Shown here piece after piece: positions 9,898 through 24,492 of a stretch of 32,639 bases of DNA. How positions within the stretch are numbered: position 1 is the first letter of the stretch; every line of letters begins with the position of its first letter. The position numbers and the translations under genes are program-made. The stretch is from Tetrahymena thermophila SB210 (Eukaryota > Ciliophora > Oligohymenophorea > Hymenostomatida > Tetrahymenidae): the NCBI RefSeq assembly GCF_000189635.1, contig NW_002476024.1, forward strand, positions 1-32,639. Reading direction: 5' to 3'. The notes under the pieces are model-generated. The model saw only the letters and a list, made by a program, of their open reading frames with translations, made no database searches and was not told where the DNA came from.

Positions 9898-12544
9898 ATG
9901 GATGAAGAAAAGAAAAAATATTTTAAACTCAAAGATGTAAACTTTTGATTATAGTAAAACTAACTCTTACTTAAATTTATTTTTATGCAAAAAAAAGTTT
10001 TTAAATTCGCCAATATCTAGCCACACAAACATAGAAATAAACTTGAGGTATTTTAACACAATTTATTTTACATATCATTTATTATTTTACTTAAAAATAT
10101 GTTTATTTTTAATATATTTATTTTCTTTGTTTATTTCTGATTCATAAATAAATAAATCAATAAATTATTTATAGAAAAGCGAATTTGAAATTAATTCATT
10201 TTTTAAATTCATTTAATTCTAAATAGAAAGCATTAATACATTTTTTTAAATTTTAATGAAATTTATTTTAATCTTCAATTTTTTATAAGCTAAAAATAAA
10301 ATTTACTTTAATTAAATTAGTTTATCTTCTTTTTCTTATATTTAATAATACTGTATAAAAAGAGACATTTAGATTGGTGATAATAGTGTTTTAAATCTCA
10401 GCTTAGCTTTAGCAAAGTGTAACAATCTATCAGTTTTGACTCTCAAATTAGAGTAATTAGCTCATTTAATAATTTAAACTATTAAATTTAATCTCTTTAA
10501 TTTTTTAAAATATTTATATAAATGTGTAATAATTAATTTACTAATTTTTCTTAATTTTTAATTTTAAATAAATAAATAATAAACCTATTTAAAATAAAAA
10601 GTTAGCAAGAATTAGGATATTCAGGTGTATAATATCTAGCTAATGCGATTGCAAAATGCACTAATCTTACAACTTTAAATCTTAATTTTAAGTAAAAAAT
10701 AAATAATTTTTTTTTACTTTTTCCAGTAAATAAATACCAGTTAAGCAACTCTAAAAATGTTGAAATAGTTTTCATATTTATTTTTTATTTTTATTATGAG
10801 TTTGTAATTTCTAAAATCAATTTATTCCCTTAAAAATAAATTAAATAAATAAATCCTTATTTGTTTCATGGCTATTTTAAAATTACTTTAATAACATCTA
10901 AAGTTATAATAAAATTGGGGATAAAGGACTATCTTATATAGCACATACTATAGGAAAGCTGATGAATCTCTAAATATTGGTACTCTAGCTTGAGTAAATT
11001 ATTATTTACCTATCTTTTTTATGAGTTTTATATTAAAAAATAAATGTTATTTTATATCTATTATATTTCTTTCTCCAATTTCATTATATATTAATATTAT
11101 TCACACACAAAATAAGTATCAATCAAATTTGTGGCTTTGGTATATCAAATTTAGGCTCTGAATTAGCTTAATGCAATAAATTATCAAATTTAACACTTTA
11201 TCTAAGGTAAAATTATTCATCCATCTATCCATATTTTTTGATTTTAATATTAATATTTTTTAAATTAAGTAAATATTTTTTATTTATTCCTTATTTTTAT
11301 TAAAAACCCTATAATTTCATTTTCTATTTCAATACAACATTTTTATTTTTTTGTGTATTAATTTGAATTATTTAAGGTGAGGGTATAAATTAGAAAATAT
11401 ATAAATATATAAATTAAAGAAATAATTAGAGTAAATATTAAAAAATTTTACATAAATTTAATTAACATTCAAAGTTGAATTTCATTTTTGAATTTATTAT
11501 ATTTTTATGACCTTTATACTTTTTTTCTAAGGTTTGCTTTAATAATTAAAGCTTTAAATAATGTGTTTTATATATTTATACTTTATTTTCATTTAAAAGT
11601 GGTAATCAAATTGCAGATTAAGATACTTCTAATTTGTTTTCTTCTTTTACAAAGTGCAAAAATCTCTCATCTTTGACACTTGACTACTATTAAAAATTGT
11701 TTTATGAAAACAACAAGTTTTTCAATTTATTTTTTTATGAAATATTAAAGTACTCCTTACTTGTGCAAAGCCTTAAAATTGTGTTCTCATCTTTCAAATT
11801 TAACTCTTGGCCTAAAGTAAAAGAAATTTAAATTACTTAAATTTTATGAAAGAAGTTTTAAAAAATTCTTTTAATTATTAATATTAATGTTTTTTTTAAT
11901 TTTAATAAGAAATTTATTAATATAAGCATTAATTTTTTTCTTCTTCTTTTATTTACTGTTTTGAAAAAATTACATGATCTAAATATTAAAAGTTATGAAT
12001 GTATCGGTGATTAGGGAATATCAGATTTAGGCTAGGCTTTTGCAAGCTGCTTTAATCTTTAAAATTTAGTTATATGCCTAGGGTAAAAATAGTTTATTCT
12101 TTCTATTTTAAATTTATTTTTATAATTAACTAAAAATTTTTGTTTTAAAAATGGTTTACTTCAACTGATTTATTTATTTACATTTATTTGATCTATTTTT
12201 ATATGCATAATTATGATTTATATATTAAAGAGGAGATATCATTGATGACTAAGGTATGATAAACTTAGGTAGTGCTCTTGGATAATGCATTAATATCAAA
12301 ACTTTGGAGATTTACTTTACTTTGTAAAAATATTTGATTTTATTAATACATCTTATTTTTTAGTTATTAATTTGAATGCCATTTATTTATTTATTTATCT
12401 CTGGCTAATATTTTTCATATAAATTAAACTAAGCTTTTTTTTGAATAATATAGAAATAGCTTCAAAATAAATAAAGACATACCTAAACTAATCAATAAAA
12501 TTCTAAAAATAAAAAAATTAGTCTATTTTTTTTATATACTTTGA
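9898..12544 (+). CDS. Leucine-rich repeat protein, one repeat per exon (splice donor lesion)
   Basis: Eleven exons: 9898-9936, 9998-10047, 10363-10452, 10602-10691, 10904-10993, 11117-11206, 11600-11689, 11751-11816, 11993-12082, 12231-12323, 12454-12544. They total 292 residues with a TGA stop. The protein starts MDEEKKKYFKLKD. Five consecutive exons and one later exon are exactly 90 nt, and all internal LRR introns are phase 2. Each encodes one ribonuclease-inhibitor-like LRR of the pattern N-x-I-G-D-x-G ... L-A-x-C-x-N-L-x-x-L. Exon 8 is short (66 nt) and lacks the N-x-I-G-D part. Exon 10 has one extra codon. LRRs bind proteins, but no partner can be inferred. The intron after exon 7 begins TT instead of GT at 11690, so the gene may be damaged or may use a noncanonical donor. 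The LRR type and exon plan resemble the cluster at 25-32 kb, but the introns are unrelated. Confidence 0.85.
11690..11750 (+). other. Intron with changed donor (TTAAAA for GTAAAA)
   Basis: The preceding exon is exactly 90 nt if it ends at 11689, and the next exon resumes in the expected phase at 11751 after an AAAG acceptor. The six bases at the donor read TTAAAA where the other LRR introns begin GTAA. Retention of these 61 bases shifts the frame and reaches a TGA. Confidence 0.75.
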
Positions 12545-13608
12545 GAAAGTTGACTCATAAAATGAATTATATTTTTAAAAAAATACAATTTTATATTAGT
12601 ATAAATTAATTTATAAATAAGTGTATTCTCATTCATTTTAAAATTTATGATAAAATATTATTAAATTGTCAAAAAAAAAATTTTTTTTCACATTATCAAT
12701 CTATAATTATATAAAAACAATAATCTATTATTTCATTAATTTTAATCTTATTTTATTGTATATTCAGTAAATTTTTGATTGTCTCCGAACATCACTAAAT
12801 CTCAATATTAAAGCTTTTTATAGGTTCTATTTTTATTAACTTTATTAAATATTTGAAAAATAATAATTTATTTATTTATTATTTATTTTTTTTTTAAATT
12901 AAATTAAATAAAGAGATATTTCTTTAAATTATATTTTATTATATTTAATAAAAATTAAAAAATAATTTTATAAAGAAATATGAAAAAGAACATTTAGATG
13001 GATGATATTATTTATGAAATTAATAATTTTGGGTGAAAAAAATTGATTTTGAGCTGTCCCAAACCCACGCATTTAATTAGTTTCCCACATATTCATTTTC
13101 TATTATATATTTTTATTCAATAAAATTTAATACTTTTTGAAAAACTTTTATTTTGAATTCTTTTCTTTTTGATAGGCAATTCTAATATTATAAAAAATTT
13201 ATTTAATTTTCTGTTTTATTAACATTAAAATATTCAATCCTAAAGGAATAAATTTGATATTAAAATTTTTTTTATTGTTAGAGTTTTCTTACTCTGTTTT
13301 CTATGGGTTTTATCTAAATTTTTAATGTAAATTGTATTTTTTCTTTTTTATTGATTAGTTGTTGATTTTTTAAGTAGAAAATTCTATTAATAGGATTATT
13401 AGCAAGCCTTTCATTTTAACATAAAAAATTGTTTGTTTTTAATTGATTTGTAATGAATATTATTATTTTATATGAAATTATAAAGCATAAAATTTGAAAA
13501 ACTACACAAAAAATTAATTAAAAAAATAGAAAAATAATCAATAATTTAAGCACTATTTACTTTTCTTTCTTTTTAAGCATATAATTAGTGAAACTAAAAC
13601 TTAAACAA
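12545..13608. other. Intergenic region
   Basis: AT-rich and without a convincing gene. Near 12766-12815 a fragment reads like the end of an LRR (SLNLNI), possibly a decayed repeat. The last bases before 13609 are A-rich, as expected for the leader of the next gene. Confidence 0.5.
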
Positions 13609-16600
13609 ATGCTATTTATAGTAGTAATAGTAGTTTTAAATAAATTGTCTTATAGTTAGGTCATAGACAATTGTAATGTTTAGAGCGGATTTTATTTTAA
13701 CATGGATTAAAACTCTTGTAATCAATGCTCTAATTAATGCTATGCCTGCTTTGGAGAGAGTTAGTGTTCTGAATGTCCACAATCATCATACTTGGTAAAT
13801 TATAAACTAAAAAAATTTGCATTATTAAAAAGAATTTAGAGTTAAAAAACAGGCAATTGCTTAGATACATGTCCTGAAGGAACATTTTAGTCCCAATTCT
13901 TTAGTCAATGTCAAGAATGCTCTATTAAAAATTGTTAAAGATGTAGTTCCCCTAATACTTGTTCTTTATGCAAGCAAGGTTGGGTTTTGTCATAAGATCA
14001 TACATCTTGCCTCTAAGATTAATGTTTTTAAAACTAAAACTATGTGTACAATCCAGACCTTTAAAAGTGTCAAACTTACTGCCCATAAGATGAAGATAAG
14101 TAAAATAAGATATGCTCTTCTTATTTCCAAATTGGCTACACATAATCTTCTGTTATTCCGTCAAACCTTTACAAAAATTGTGTTATAGTAAAATTTATAG
14201 TCTTTTAATTAAAGTAGAAGTAACAGGTAAATAAATATACAAATAATCTCTCTTTCTTTCATTCTGAATGCTTTAAATTATATATATTTTTATTTTATTT
14301 AGATTGCAGCTTTGTGTTAAGACTAAATCATTCTTTATAGCTATGATGAGCTTTAGCCTTACTATACTTTCAAGATAAGTGGAATAGTTTAAGACGCAAC
14401 TTATTTTGAAGATGTCATGTATATTTTAATAGAGTCTTCAACAACATAAATAGTAACTTTTGACACTTAGAATGTTTTCATAGAATACTTTGATACTTAA
14501 AGTTAATGCAATAGCTAAATATATAACAATTAGTATCTATTTTGTAGATCTGAGATCACTATTGAGTAAAATATTTTTGCAATGGTGGATATTTTTACTT
14601 TAAAAAGTTATCAGTTTTAATCAGATAATTCAAATATTGAATTAATTAATTCTCTCCAGCAGAGTACTTTAAATAATGGCCGAATACTCAAAATAAATGA
14701 CACATCGCTGACTAAAGTAGAAACGCAAAATTTGAAAAGAAATCTCCAAGATGATAGTCTTAACTATGAACCAGAGCCTTATAATTAAAATATGTTATTA
14801 ATTCCATTTGATATTCCTCTAATTAGAGTTCTTCCTAGCAACTAAACTTCTACTTAGTCGCAATATTATTATTAAGTATTTTTGCAGATTAATAAAGTTA
14901 TTGGCTTTTCAAACTAGGATAATAATTTTTACTATTTCAATTTAACTACGTTAAACTAGCCACTTCTAGCTGTAAATATTCCTAATTCTGGAGGAATAAT
15001 TTGCGAAAGCGTATATGGCAATACCCCTATTTTTATTATGTCATAGTAATAAGACAATTACTATAGCTATTTCTCATCTATAAGTTTCAACATGACATCT
15101 CAGCAATATTAATTAAATAATGTAATTTAATAGATTTTCACTTTTCTTCTTAATTTGAATAATAAATATATTACTATTAACAATTAATTTTCATTCCTAT
15201 CCTTTTTTTTTCTACTATTTTTAATTTCAAATAAATAAGAAAATTAAACCTCCCAAAAAAAAAAATTTTTTTATTTGATTACTGAATTCAACTTTTTCGT
15301 TTAAATAATTATAAATTTTGCAATTATCATTTTTTTAAAAGTTTACACAATTAGATTACAGCCAAGGAAATTTAGAGCAGTGTTACATTGACATAACACT
15401 TTAAATAGTAATTTTGTCTAATTAATAAGGTAAGTTTAAAATAAATTGTATTTCAAATCTATTTACTATTTTTTAATAAATTAATTTAGGATGCCAAATT
15501 TATAATTTGTTGGATTTGATAAATAATGTATAAAATGCTTAAATTTAGACATATAATTTTACGAGAAAAGACAATATTATAATAGAACAATAAGTATTAA
15601 TAACTTAAAAATTTATAGCAACTATAATTACTAATGAGAAAAACAATGAATTAAGAATTATTAATTTTGATTAAAGGGGGTTTTAAACAGATAATATTGT
15701 TCCATTTGAATTGCTTATAAATTACATTGGATAAACTGAATATTTGACATAAGTAATATATGATTCTATTAACCAAAGAATTTATATCTCTAATCAAAAA
15801 GAAATTCAAATGATTCCATTAGACTAAACTAAATAAAGAGCTTATGCTTCTGTAGAGGGAAGTAAAATTTAATAAAAATATGGAGATTTGATAGATGTTT
15901 TTTATTCTGAATAAAATGAAGCAACATATTTTACTTATAAATATGGATTTAGCATTATTTATAAAAATTAGGACAAGCAACCATTGGCTAGCTATCTCCA
16001 CTTCTAAGTACTGGCGTTTAATATCTTTAATGATTACTTTTTCCTATACAATAACCAGTTTTGTGTAATTATAGACACAACATAAAGATAAATTTTAACA
16101 TTAAATATTGGTGAGTTTTAAACAAATTAAATTTAGGTTTAATAAAATGAAAATATCTTTTTAGCAATTTTAAATAGCTAGGATTAATATTTAATTTTCT
16201 TATTTTCTGGCTATAAATAAATTAATGCATATACAATTAATATTGATCAATCATTAAATATATCATTAATAAAATTAATGGGAAGTAGATTATTAATTTT
16301 AGTCTAATCTTAGACAATAAGATAGTACTTAATTAAAAATAATATTTTGTTTAAAGAATCCTAGTTTAATGGTGGAGTTTTACCTAGTACTTAAAAAAAT
16401 AAATATTTATATTCAGTTTAAGATGAATCTAATTTTATATTAACATACGATGAGGAATCTTAGTAAATAAAAAATTTTAATTATTTTTCATCAATAGCTA
16501 CTTCATAATATTGCAATATTAATCTCTTTACAAATACAATATCCAAAAGATATTTATCAAGCATTAATATTTTAAATACATAAACATAGTAAAAGATTGA

Positions 16601-19178
16601 AGTACGATGCCTTTCTTACGTTTCATGTAATTCTTATCAAAGTCAATTTTATTCTATTTTTGTGACTTATAATAACAATTTAGTTAAATTAGATTTAATC
16701 AAATTTAATTTAGCTTAAATAAATTATCCTTATGGATCTTACAGCTATATTTAATAAGAAGAACTAAGAATGATATAAGCTTACAAAAAGAATAATAGTA
16801 TTTATGCTTTTTTATCCATCAACAATGTAAATTTTACAAAAATAAATTTTATTTTTAGTCAAACTTTTTTAAATTAATAGAACTAAACATTTATTTATGA
16901 TTTTGATTATATGAAGTTCAAATAAGTGGTTTTAAATTCATATAAAGAAAGTAGTAAGAAATATAAAGTATATGGAGAAGATCAAATTATATAATTTAAT
17001 TCAACTTATACTTCCTTGATCTATGATAGCTACAATGTTTTTACAAATTAGACAATATAATATTAAGATTTGTTTTATTAGACTTCTGTGACTTAGAATT
17101 ATATAATTATGGAGTATCCTGAGCATTTTCTATTGTTTAATACATAAACAAAGCAATTTTCAACCATACGTAACTTCTTAAATAAAAAAAATTTTTTTTG
17201 CATATTTAAAAAAAAATCAAACATTTTTATTACCAAAAAATGCTTATATTAATTTTTCAATTACTTTTTAATATTTAATTTATTACAATATATTAATAAT
17301 TTATTAAAAAAAAATAATTAGAAACTTAAATTTAATTTGGAGACGATTATATTATTAATAAAAAAATATTTTAAATTGGTTAAGGTATAGTGATTTTATT
17401 ATAAAGCTTAAACAATAACTACTACTTGGTCGATCAAAATAATAAAATTATTAGCAGTTTTTTTAACTTCACTGAAGTATAATACCAAAATGATTTAAAC
17501 ATAATTGTGATGCAAGACGGCAAAAATAATAAACTGCTCATTTAAAACTTAAAAAATGGTTAAGTTATATCATATAACAATTAGTTAATCACATCTTATT
17601 CCACAATAACGGATTAAATTTTATAAATCAAAACGCTTAATAGCATCTTAATTTAGTTTAGTTAGTTTGATTTATTAGCTGTGTATAACTATGAAAAATC
17701 TTCATTTTATTTAATATGCTTAGATAAATAAATAGCTTTTTACTCATAGCAATTATTATAATAAGACAATATAATAATTTGCTTGGATTTTAATACAATT
17801 ATTAAATTTGAATTGTTCGAACATAGTTATAAATTTATTTAATATAATCCTCCAATTAGCTTTATTTAGATGATTCCATAATTTATTAGTTCCAAATTAA
17901 ATTATTATAATTTTAATTAAGATGTAATCTACTTATTTTACTCACTTAAATCTATAATTGCTTATTAACTTGAACCTCACTTTTAGAAATACTGCTCTAT
18001 AGATATTCAGTAATATATGGTCTATTAAATATTTCCTTAAATTCAAGTAATTTCTAATTTAAATTAAAAAAATATTTTTTAATTAATTTCAAATATTTTT
18101 AATTTATTCTTTTTAAAGAGGAGGTTTTTAGTTTATAATTCTTTTTTTAATTTTAAAAATTTATTAATTTTTAATATTTTAATAAAAAAAATACATAAAC
18201 CTTATTAATAAAATTTATGTCTCCTCTACCTTAAAAATATAAAAAAAATATAAATAAATAATTGATAAAATATTGTGATTATAAATTATTTATTATTATT
18301 TTAGAAAGCAATTTTTCTTTGTGAGAGTAAGATTTACATCTTAGATATGAATAACTGTACTTCAAAAATAGTTAATCTTGTTGATTTGAATACATTCGCA
18401 GTTACCAGCCTAAAGATATATAAAATTATTGTTGACACTAAAAATGATTTATTATATATTATTATTAGTCCAAGTTTAAATGTTTTTTAATTTTCTACTT
18501 AGTAATATCTCATGAGCTACTAGTATAGTTATGATAGTACTGTAATTTAACCTTTTCTGATTAATTAATCAAGCGAAATAGCAATTTAATCTGAAAATTA
18601 AATTGTAGTTTTGGATGTTTTAACTATTTTATTTTAAAAAAAAGAAAATATGAATTAGCTAAGATTATAAAATAAAATTAATTTTAATTCAACCACATTA
18701 GCTGTTCTTAATTAAAATACAGGTGTTTTAATTTTTAAAAATTTGACGACTGATTTAAATTTGAAGTAAATAAAGCTATAAAAGAGCTATGATATTAACT
18801 AGTACAATTTGTTAATGAATAAAATAAATGAAAGCCAATTTATTTTATTCTTATCTTCATAAATGTATTAAATAGTAGATGCTGAAAAAATGGAAGTGAT
18901 TCAAATAATAAATCTTTAAAACTCATGCTGGATAATCAAATTTTATTAACAAGATGTTTATTGTTTACTATATTCATAAACACTAATTAAACTAGAATAG
19001 AATTATTAGTTTGCTTAAATCTTTTAAAATGAAAACATCAATTCTAAAATTATTCAATTTTACATTTTATCTGTAGATTTTTTAGGATTCATAGATGAAA
19101 GTAATTAGCTGTCTATTTATTCTTAGAAATATTAAATTCGTTCTGTTGTAAATATTCAGATCTTGAAAACATCAAAAG

Positions 19179-19213
<35 letters not shown>

Positions 19214-22200
19214 TTTTGTTTTTAAAAACTATTAAAAAATAGATTTAACTTTTTAATTCGACATATTTAGCAATAAGTTCTTCATAGTCGTTATAGATTT
19301 TATTAATTGAAATTAATTAAACTTCTTTAAGATTTAGTAATGTTTTAAGCATAGATGAATAAAATTATATGAATGATTTTACAATAATTATAAAATTTAA
19401 TCTACCAATTTTGATATATTCTTCTAATTATGTTGCATACGCATATGATTTAAAAAACTCTGTTACTCTTTCATATCTATAAAATGCTTCTTAAAAATCA
19501 TGCAAAATATTGTACGATGATGATTATTTATATTCAGTTGGAGTTGCTAGTGTAATCATTTATGATATATAATTGCTTAGATAAATTAATCATTATAATT
19601 TAAATTAATTCATTTACTATCAAATAAAAAGCATTCAAAATTTTTATAAAGATTACTTTATCTTAATTCTAGAAAATGGAATTCAGCTAATTAAGATAAA
19701 TTACTACTAATCTATTTTAATTTAGAACTTTGGTAATTTAATTTAACCTGAGTTAATTTCTTTTAGCTATATTGTAGATCAGAATGATTAATCAATACTG
19801 AAAACTGTCAATATCTAAATATTGTCTTAAGACTCTCTATTTAATTTATCTTGTCAGAATTAAGAAACAAATTTATATCAAAATTAAGAAAATTCATAAA
19901 TTGAAGTACTTTACACTGATTTCGCATTAGATTATTTTAAACATGTAAATAAATAAATGTTAAAATCAATTTAATTTTAAATATTTTGTTTTTAAAATTT
20001 TTTAGAAAATTTATCATGAAAACTTTGTTTTTTAATTATTGTTTTAAATAATTTATTAATAAAGAGTTAAATTTAGTAGAAAAATGCAATGAGTTCAGGT
20101 AAATAAACAGGAAATTATATAATTTCTATTTAAAGGCAAAATTAAGATTTGATTGTACCTTCTATACCTTTGTTTGAGAATTTCATTTCAGCTGCGACAT
20201 TAATTTAATATTCAACATAATAAGAAGAAAATATAGATAATTAAATTTATTAAAATTTAATAATTGAAAATTTTAACTTTTTATCTCCTGTAATCTAAGA
20301 TAGCAATTTGTCTTTGAAAATTGATTATATTAAAAGGTTGGCCTTTATAAGAGTTAATTTGTTGCTTAATGTAACTTCGCCTTACTCAGAGATTAATAAG
20401 TCTTTATTATTAGATGAATTAATATTAGATTAGGTTAATTTAATATTTTTTAATAAAACTTTAGCTATTAAAATTGTTAACTGCCCAAAAATTTCTATTT
20501 AGAAATTAAATATTTTAAGTTAAAATTTAAACAGAACTGAAGCTGGTCTTAGTATTGAAAATGCTTAAAATGTTATTATAGATGAGCTTAATATTAAAAA
20601 CTGCTCCTATGAAAACTAGAATAACACAGGTCTTTCTGGATTAATTATGTTTAATAACATCTCAAATATTTATATTAATACTTTAAACATTGAAAATGTT
20701 TAATCTTTAGGTTAAATTATTTAAATTTTCTCTAGCACTAATGTGACAATCAATAATTTAACCATTTCAAATTGCAAATTATCAGAGTATAATTTACTTG
20801 AAATTATTAAATCATAAAATATTTTTATAGATGATTTTAAAGCTTAAAACATTTAATGGTTTAATTAGCCTACTTCAATTTCCAAAAAAGAAAATAAATT
20901 TTCTTATTTAATTTATATTTAAAGGGCATACGAATCTATTTTTAATAGAGCTAGAATTCTAAATTTTACTAGTGTGGGAGTATTAAAGGCAGAAAACTAT
21001 TATAATGATGATGATGCTACTTTATCTTACAATAATTAAATTGATTTTAATTTCTTAAATATGACAAATATTAATAGCAATCAGGACTTTAATTCAAGTA
21101 GCACTCTGATTTATATATAAACGATAAATTCTAACTTTAAAAACTTGTATTGTTAATAATTAATACTAAACAACGCATTTATAACTATTTAATCAATCAA
21201 CTAAACATAAATAACTAATTCTAAATTTACAAATTTTAATTTCATGAATTAAAATTTTGGAGGTATTTTAAATTTATCTGGCAAAAATTTTGTTTTAGAA
21301 AATGTGGTATTTTAAGATTGTTTATCTCTAGGTGTTTCTAATGCTATAAATATAATTTAAAGTTCTTATTTATTGGTTGAAAATAGTAAATTTATAGATT
21401 TAAATTGCTTTCAAAGCACAATAAATTCAAATTAGTGTTAGTCTGGAGCTGTGTATCTTAGTTAGGTTGGACTGGCATAATTTAAAGATAGCTTATTTAA
21501 AAATTGTTCTTCTTCATCGTTTGGAGGGGCTTTATATGCAAATAACTTTAATATGCAAGGATCTATTTCTTTGATATAATGTGTATTTTAGAAATGCTAA
21601 TCTTTGTATAAATCAGGAGGTGCTCTTTATGTTTAAAATACATAGAATTTTACTATTGTCTCAAGTATTCTTTTGTTGAATAAAGCTCAGTCTGAAAGAG
21701 GAGGAGCAATAGCAATTTAAGCTACAAAACTTTATGTTTTATAAGCAACAATATTCTAAGATAATTATGCTTAAGTTGGAGGATCTATTTGGTATGACTA
21801 ATAAAGCAGCATTCAAATAACCAAAGAGAGTAAATTTGTACAAAATAATGGTAAATAATTATTTCATTTATTTTAATTTTTCAAATTATCTTTATAAATA
21901 AATAAATAAATTATTAGCAAATTGCTATGGAAAAAATATAGGGTCCTATCCTCGTTCTATAAAAAGGGTAGATTCATAAAATTTAGTAATAGAAAATAAT
22001 GTGATTTCATAGATTTCAAGTGGAAACTAACTACCATATAAATACTATTTTAATTTATTTGATGAAGAGAATAATCCAATAAAATGCTTTAATATAAATA
22101 ATTAGCATAATAATCCATCACCTGATTTAATTAAAGAATTTGATGTCTACAATTTGTAAATAGACCTTAAAAGCAATACAGAAATAGGCATTAAATAAGA

Positions 22201-24492
22201 GCAAGTTTTAATAAAAAATAATATTTTATAATTGTTTGAATTCAATCCAATTCTGATTTATAAGGGTTCTTAAACTCAATTAATAAATATCGTTTCTAAT
22301 AATTTTCTAACTACTGATTAAAACAATGGTCCTTTAAATATATAACTATAACTGAATTTCAGAGATTGCTAAAGAGGTGAGATAATCTAAGTTCAAAATG
22401 AATTTATCACGTAATTTTAATTATTTTTTTTATATTATATTTCCATTCATTTTTTGTGTTAAGTTGTTATGAATGCCCACAAGATAGATACTCTATAATA
22501 ATACCTAATATGATCACTGATAAGAATTAACTTTAATGCTAAAAGTGTCCTACACAAGCCTAAAATTGCAGCGGAAGTAACATTATTCTTAAGGATGGAT
22601 ATTGGAGATCAAATAGGTATTCTGATAATATCTATTCATGCAATTCATTAGGGTGTAAAGAAGATAACATAAATAGCAAATTTGGGTGTTCAATAGGTTA
22701 TGTTGGACCTCTTTGTGATAGCTGTGATAGTAAGGCAGATATTTGGCATGAAATATACAGCCGAGATAGCAACTAAAAGTGCAAGACTTGCAAATCTCTA
22801 TCCTTTCAATATTTTTACTTTGTTGTAGTCTTTATTTGCTATGTTTTCTACATCACCTATAGCATCAATAATTAATTTGATAAGAAAATTTTACTTTTTA
22901 TTTTAGACACTTTAACGAAGTTGAATATTTTAATCACAAGCAAAACACGCGCTCATTCCAATGATGGCTTTCTTAAAATAAAAATATTTATTAACTACTT
23001 TTAGATTCTCTAAATATTTTTTGTTTTTATTAGAGTTCCCATTTAATTCTAGTATTTTATTGATGCTTTTGGTCATCCTGTTAAGATGACAATATCAAGT
23101 TTTGATTGCTTTTTGAAAATGAATGACAAATTCCCTTTATGGGTATTTAGGATTCTGACTTAAATCATTCAAATCGCTTTACAATATTTAGTTGTTACTA
23201 CCTTGGTTTATTTCATGATTAGAAAAAAGAAAAATAAAATAACTTTTAGATAAAAAAATTATTATTACATTTTTGATTTAGTTTTTATTTTCTTCTACTT
23301 ATTTTATTAGCCCTCCTTGTCTAAACTAATAATCTCAGGGCTTTTTTGCTAAGAAATAGAATAAAAATACTATTTAATATCATAACTTGATTATGAGTGT
23401 TATACTGATTATCATATTGCTTATATTTCTGCTCTTTTAATTCCATTAATTATTGTTTGGTGCTTATTGATTCCTTTTTATTACTATAAAAAACTTAAAA
23501 GTTTCTAAAACTCAGATAAAAAAAAAGATGATTATCTTTAAGTTTTAATTTATGGAGTTTTATTTAAAAGCTACAAAGTGGATTATTCTTATTGGGAAAT
23601 AGTAAAAATGATGAAGAAATTAATTTTGATGATATTAATCAATACAAATCTCAATAAAACTTTTCAAATTACTTTAATTTAACTCATTTTACTAATTTAT
23701 ACACTTTTGTTAATAAAATTATAGCCCTATCAAAACATTCAATTCTACTAATGTGAAAAAAGTCTCAACACAAAATTAAATATTACTTTTCTTCTTTTAA
23801 ACATTATTAATATAGATGGCTCGAATATCTTTTTCTATCAATTCATAGGATATTTTGTTATTATTTTACTTAATATCTAAGCAATTGGATACTTAATTAT
23901 AATATTATTAAATAGACTAGAAATTAAAATTCATTTAAATTCTGAACCAACAAATATATTTGCTTATAATTTGCTTAAACTTAAGCAAAAGTTTCCTAAA
24001 TTTTTTGGATTTATCTATTTTAAAAAAGTAAATTTAATAAGAGTCAATTAGCTTTGGAAAAAAATTATTTCTCACCATAGAATTTAAAAAATTAACTAAA
24101 AAAGTATTCTAAATTAGAGAAACAAAGAACAAACTTTTATTAGATCTACAAACGTTACAAATATCAGCTACCCTAAATAGATCCCATTTTTAAAGAAATA
24201 AATAAGTCATCAAGAAAGATTTAGCATTGACCATAAAAACAGTTTTGATTTCTATTCTAATAATTAGGAAGATATAAAAAGCAATAATAGTCCTTAGTTA
24301 CTTATTAACGATTAGCAACAATTTATATTCGATTCAACCTTAATTCAAGAAAGCGTAAGTTTTTTATACATAAAATTTAATATTATTTTAACAACTAAAT
24401 AGGATCAATAAGTCTGTCTGCCCTAGCCTTTCAAAAGGAGCTTTTTCTGTGACAAAAACTATTCCCCAACGAAATTTTTTTAACCAAAATGA
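13609..24492 (+). CDS. Giant multi-domain membrane/surface protein, 3,235 residues
   Basis: Twelve exons: 13609-13794, 13840-14226, 14303-15121, 15342-15429, 15490-17169, 17322-18046, 18305-19177, 19243-19944, 20077-21850, 21918-22410, 22464-24354, 24403-24492. Phases agree at every junction. Residues 1-17 form a signal peptide (MLFIVVIVVLNKL). Residues 22-190 carry furin-like cysteine repeats (C-x2-C, CPEGTF). About 190-1820 is cysteine-poor, Asn/Ile/Gln-rich and beta-prone, with no named fold seen. About 1830-2410 resembles a right-handed beta-helix, with FGGALYANN, SGGALYVQN, RGGAIAI and VGGSIW at about 2300-2390. Then come CYECP at about 2577, DGYWRSN near 2620 and an EGF-like YVGPLCDSCD. 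About seven membrane spans lie between 2690 and 3055, followed by a Gln/Ser-rich cytoplasmic tail. This matches the ciliate class annotated only as GCC2/GCC3 or transmembrane protein. Joining as one gene is inferred; the weakest junctions are 15121/15342 and 19944/20077. Confidence 0.8.
19183..19217. repeat. ATTT tetranucleotide microsatellite in an intron
   Basis: About eight tandem copies of ATTT inside the 65-base intron between exons 7 and 8 of the giant membrane-protein gene. Confidence 0.85.

Noticed and set aside
12766..12815. A further LRR exon after the plus-strand gene
   Set aside because: It resembles the end of an LRR, but the reading frame already stops at 12542-12544 and no donor or full repeat is present.
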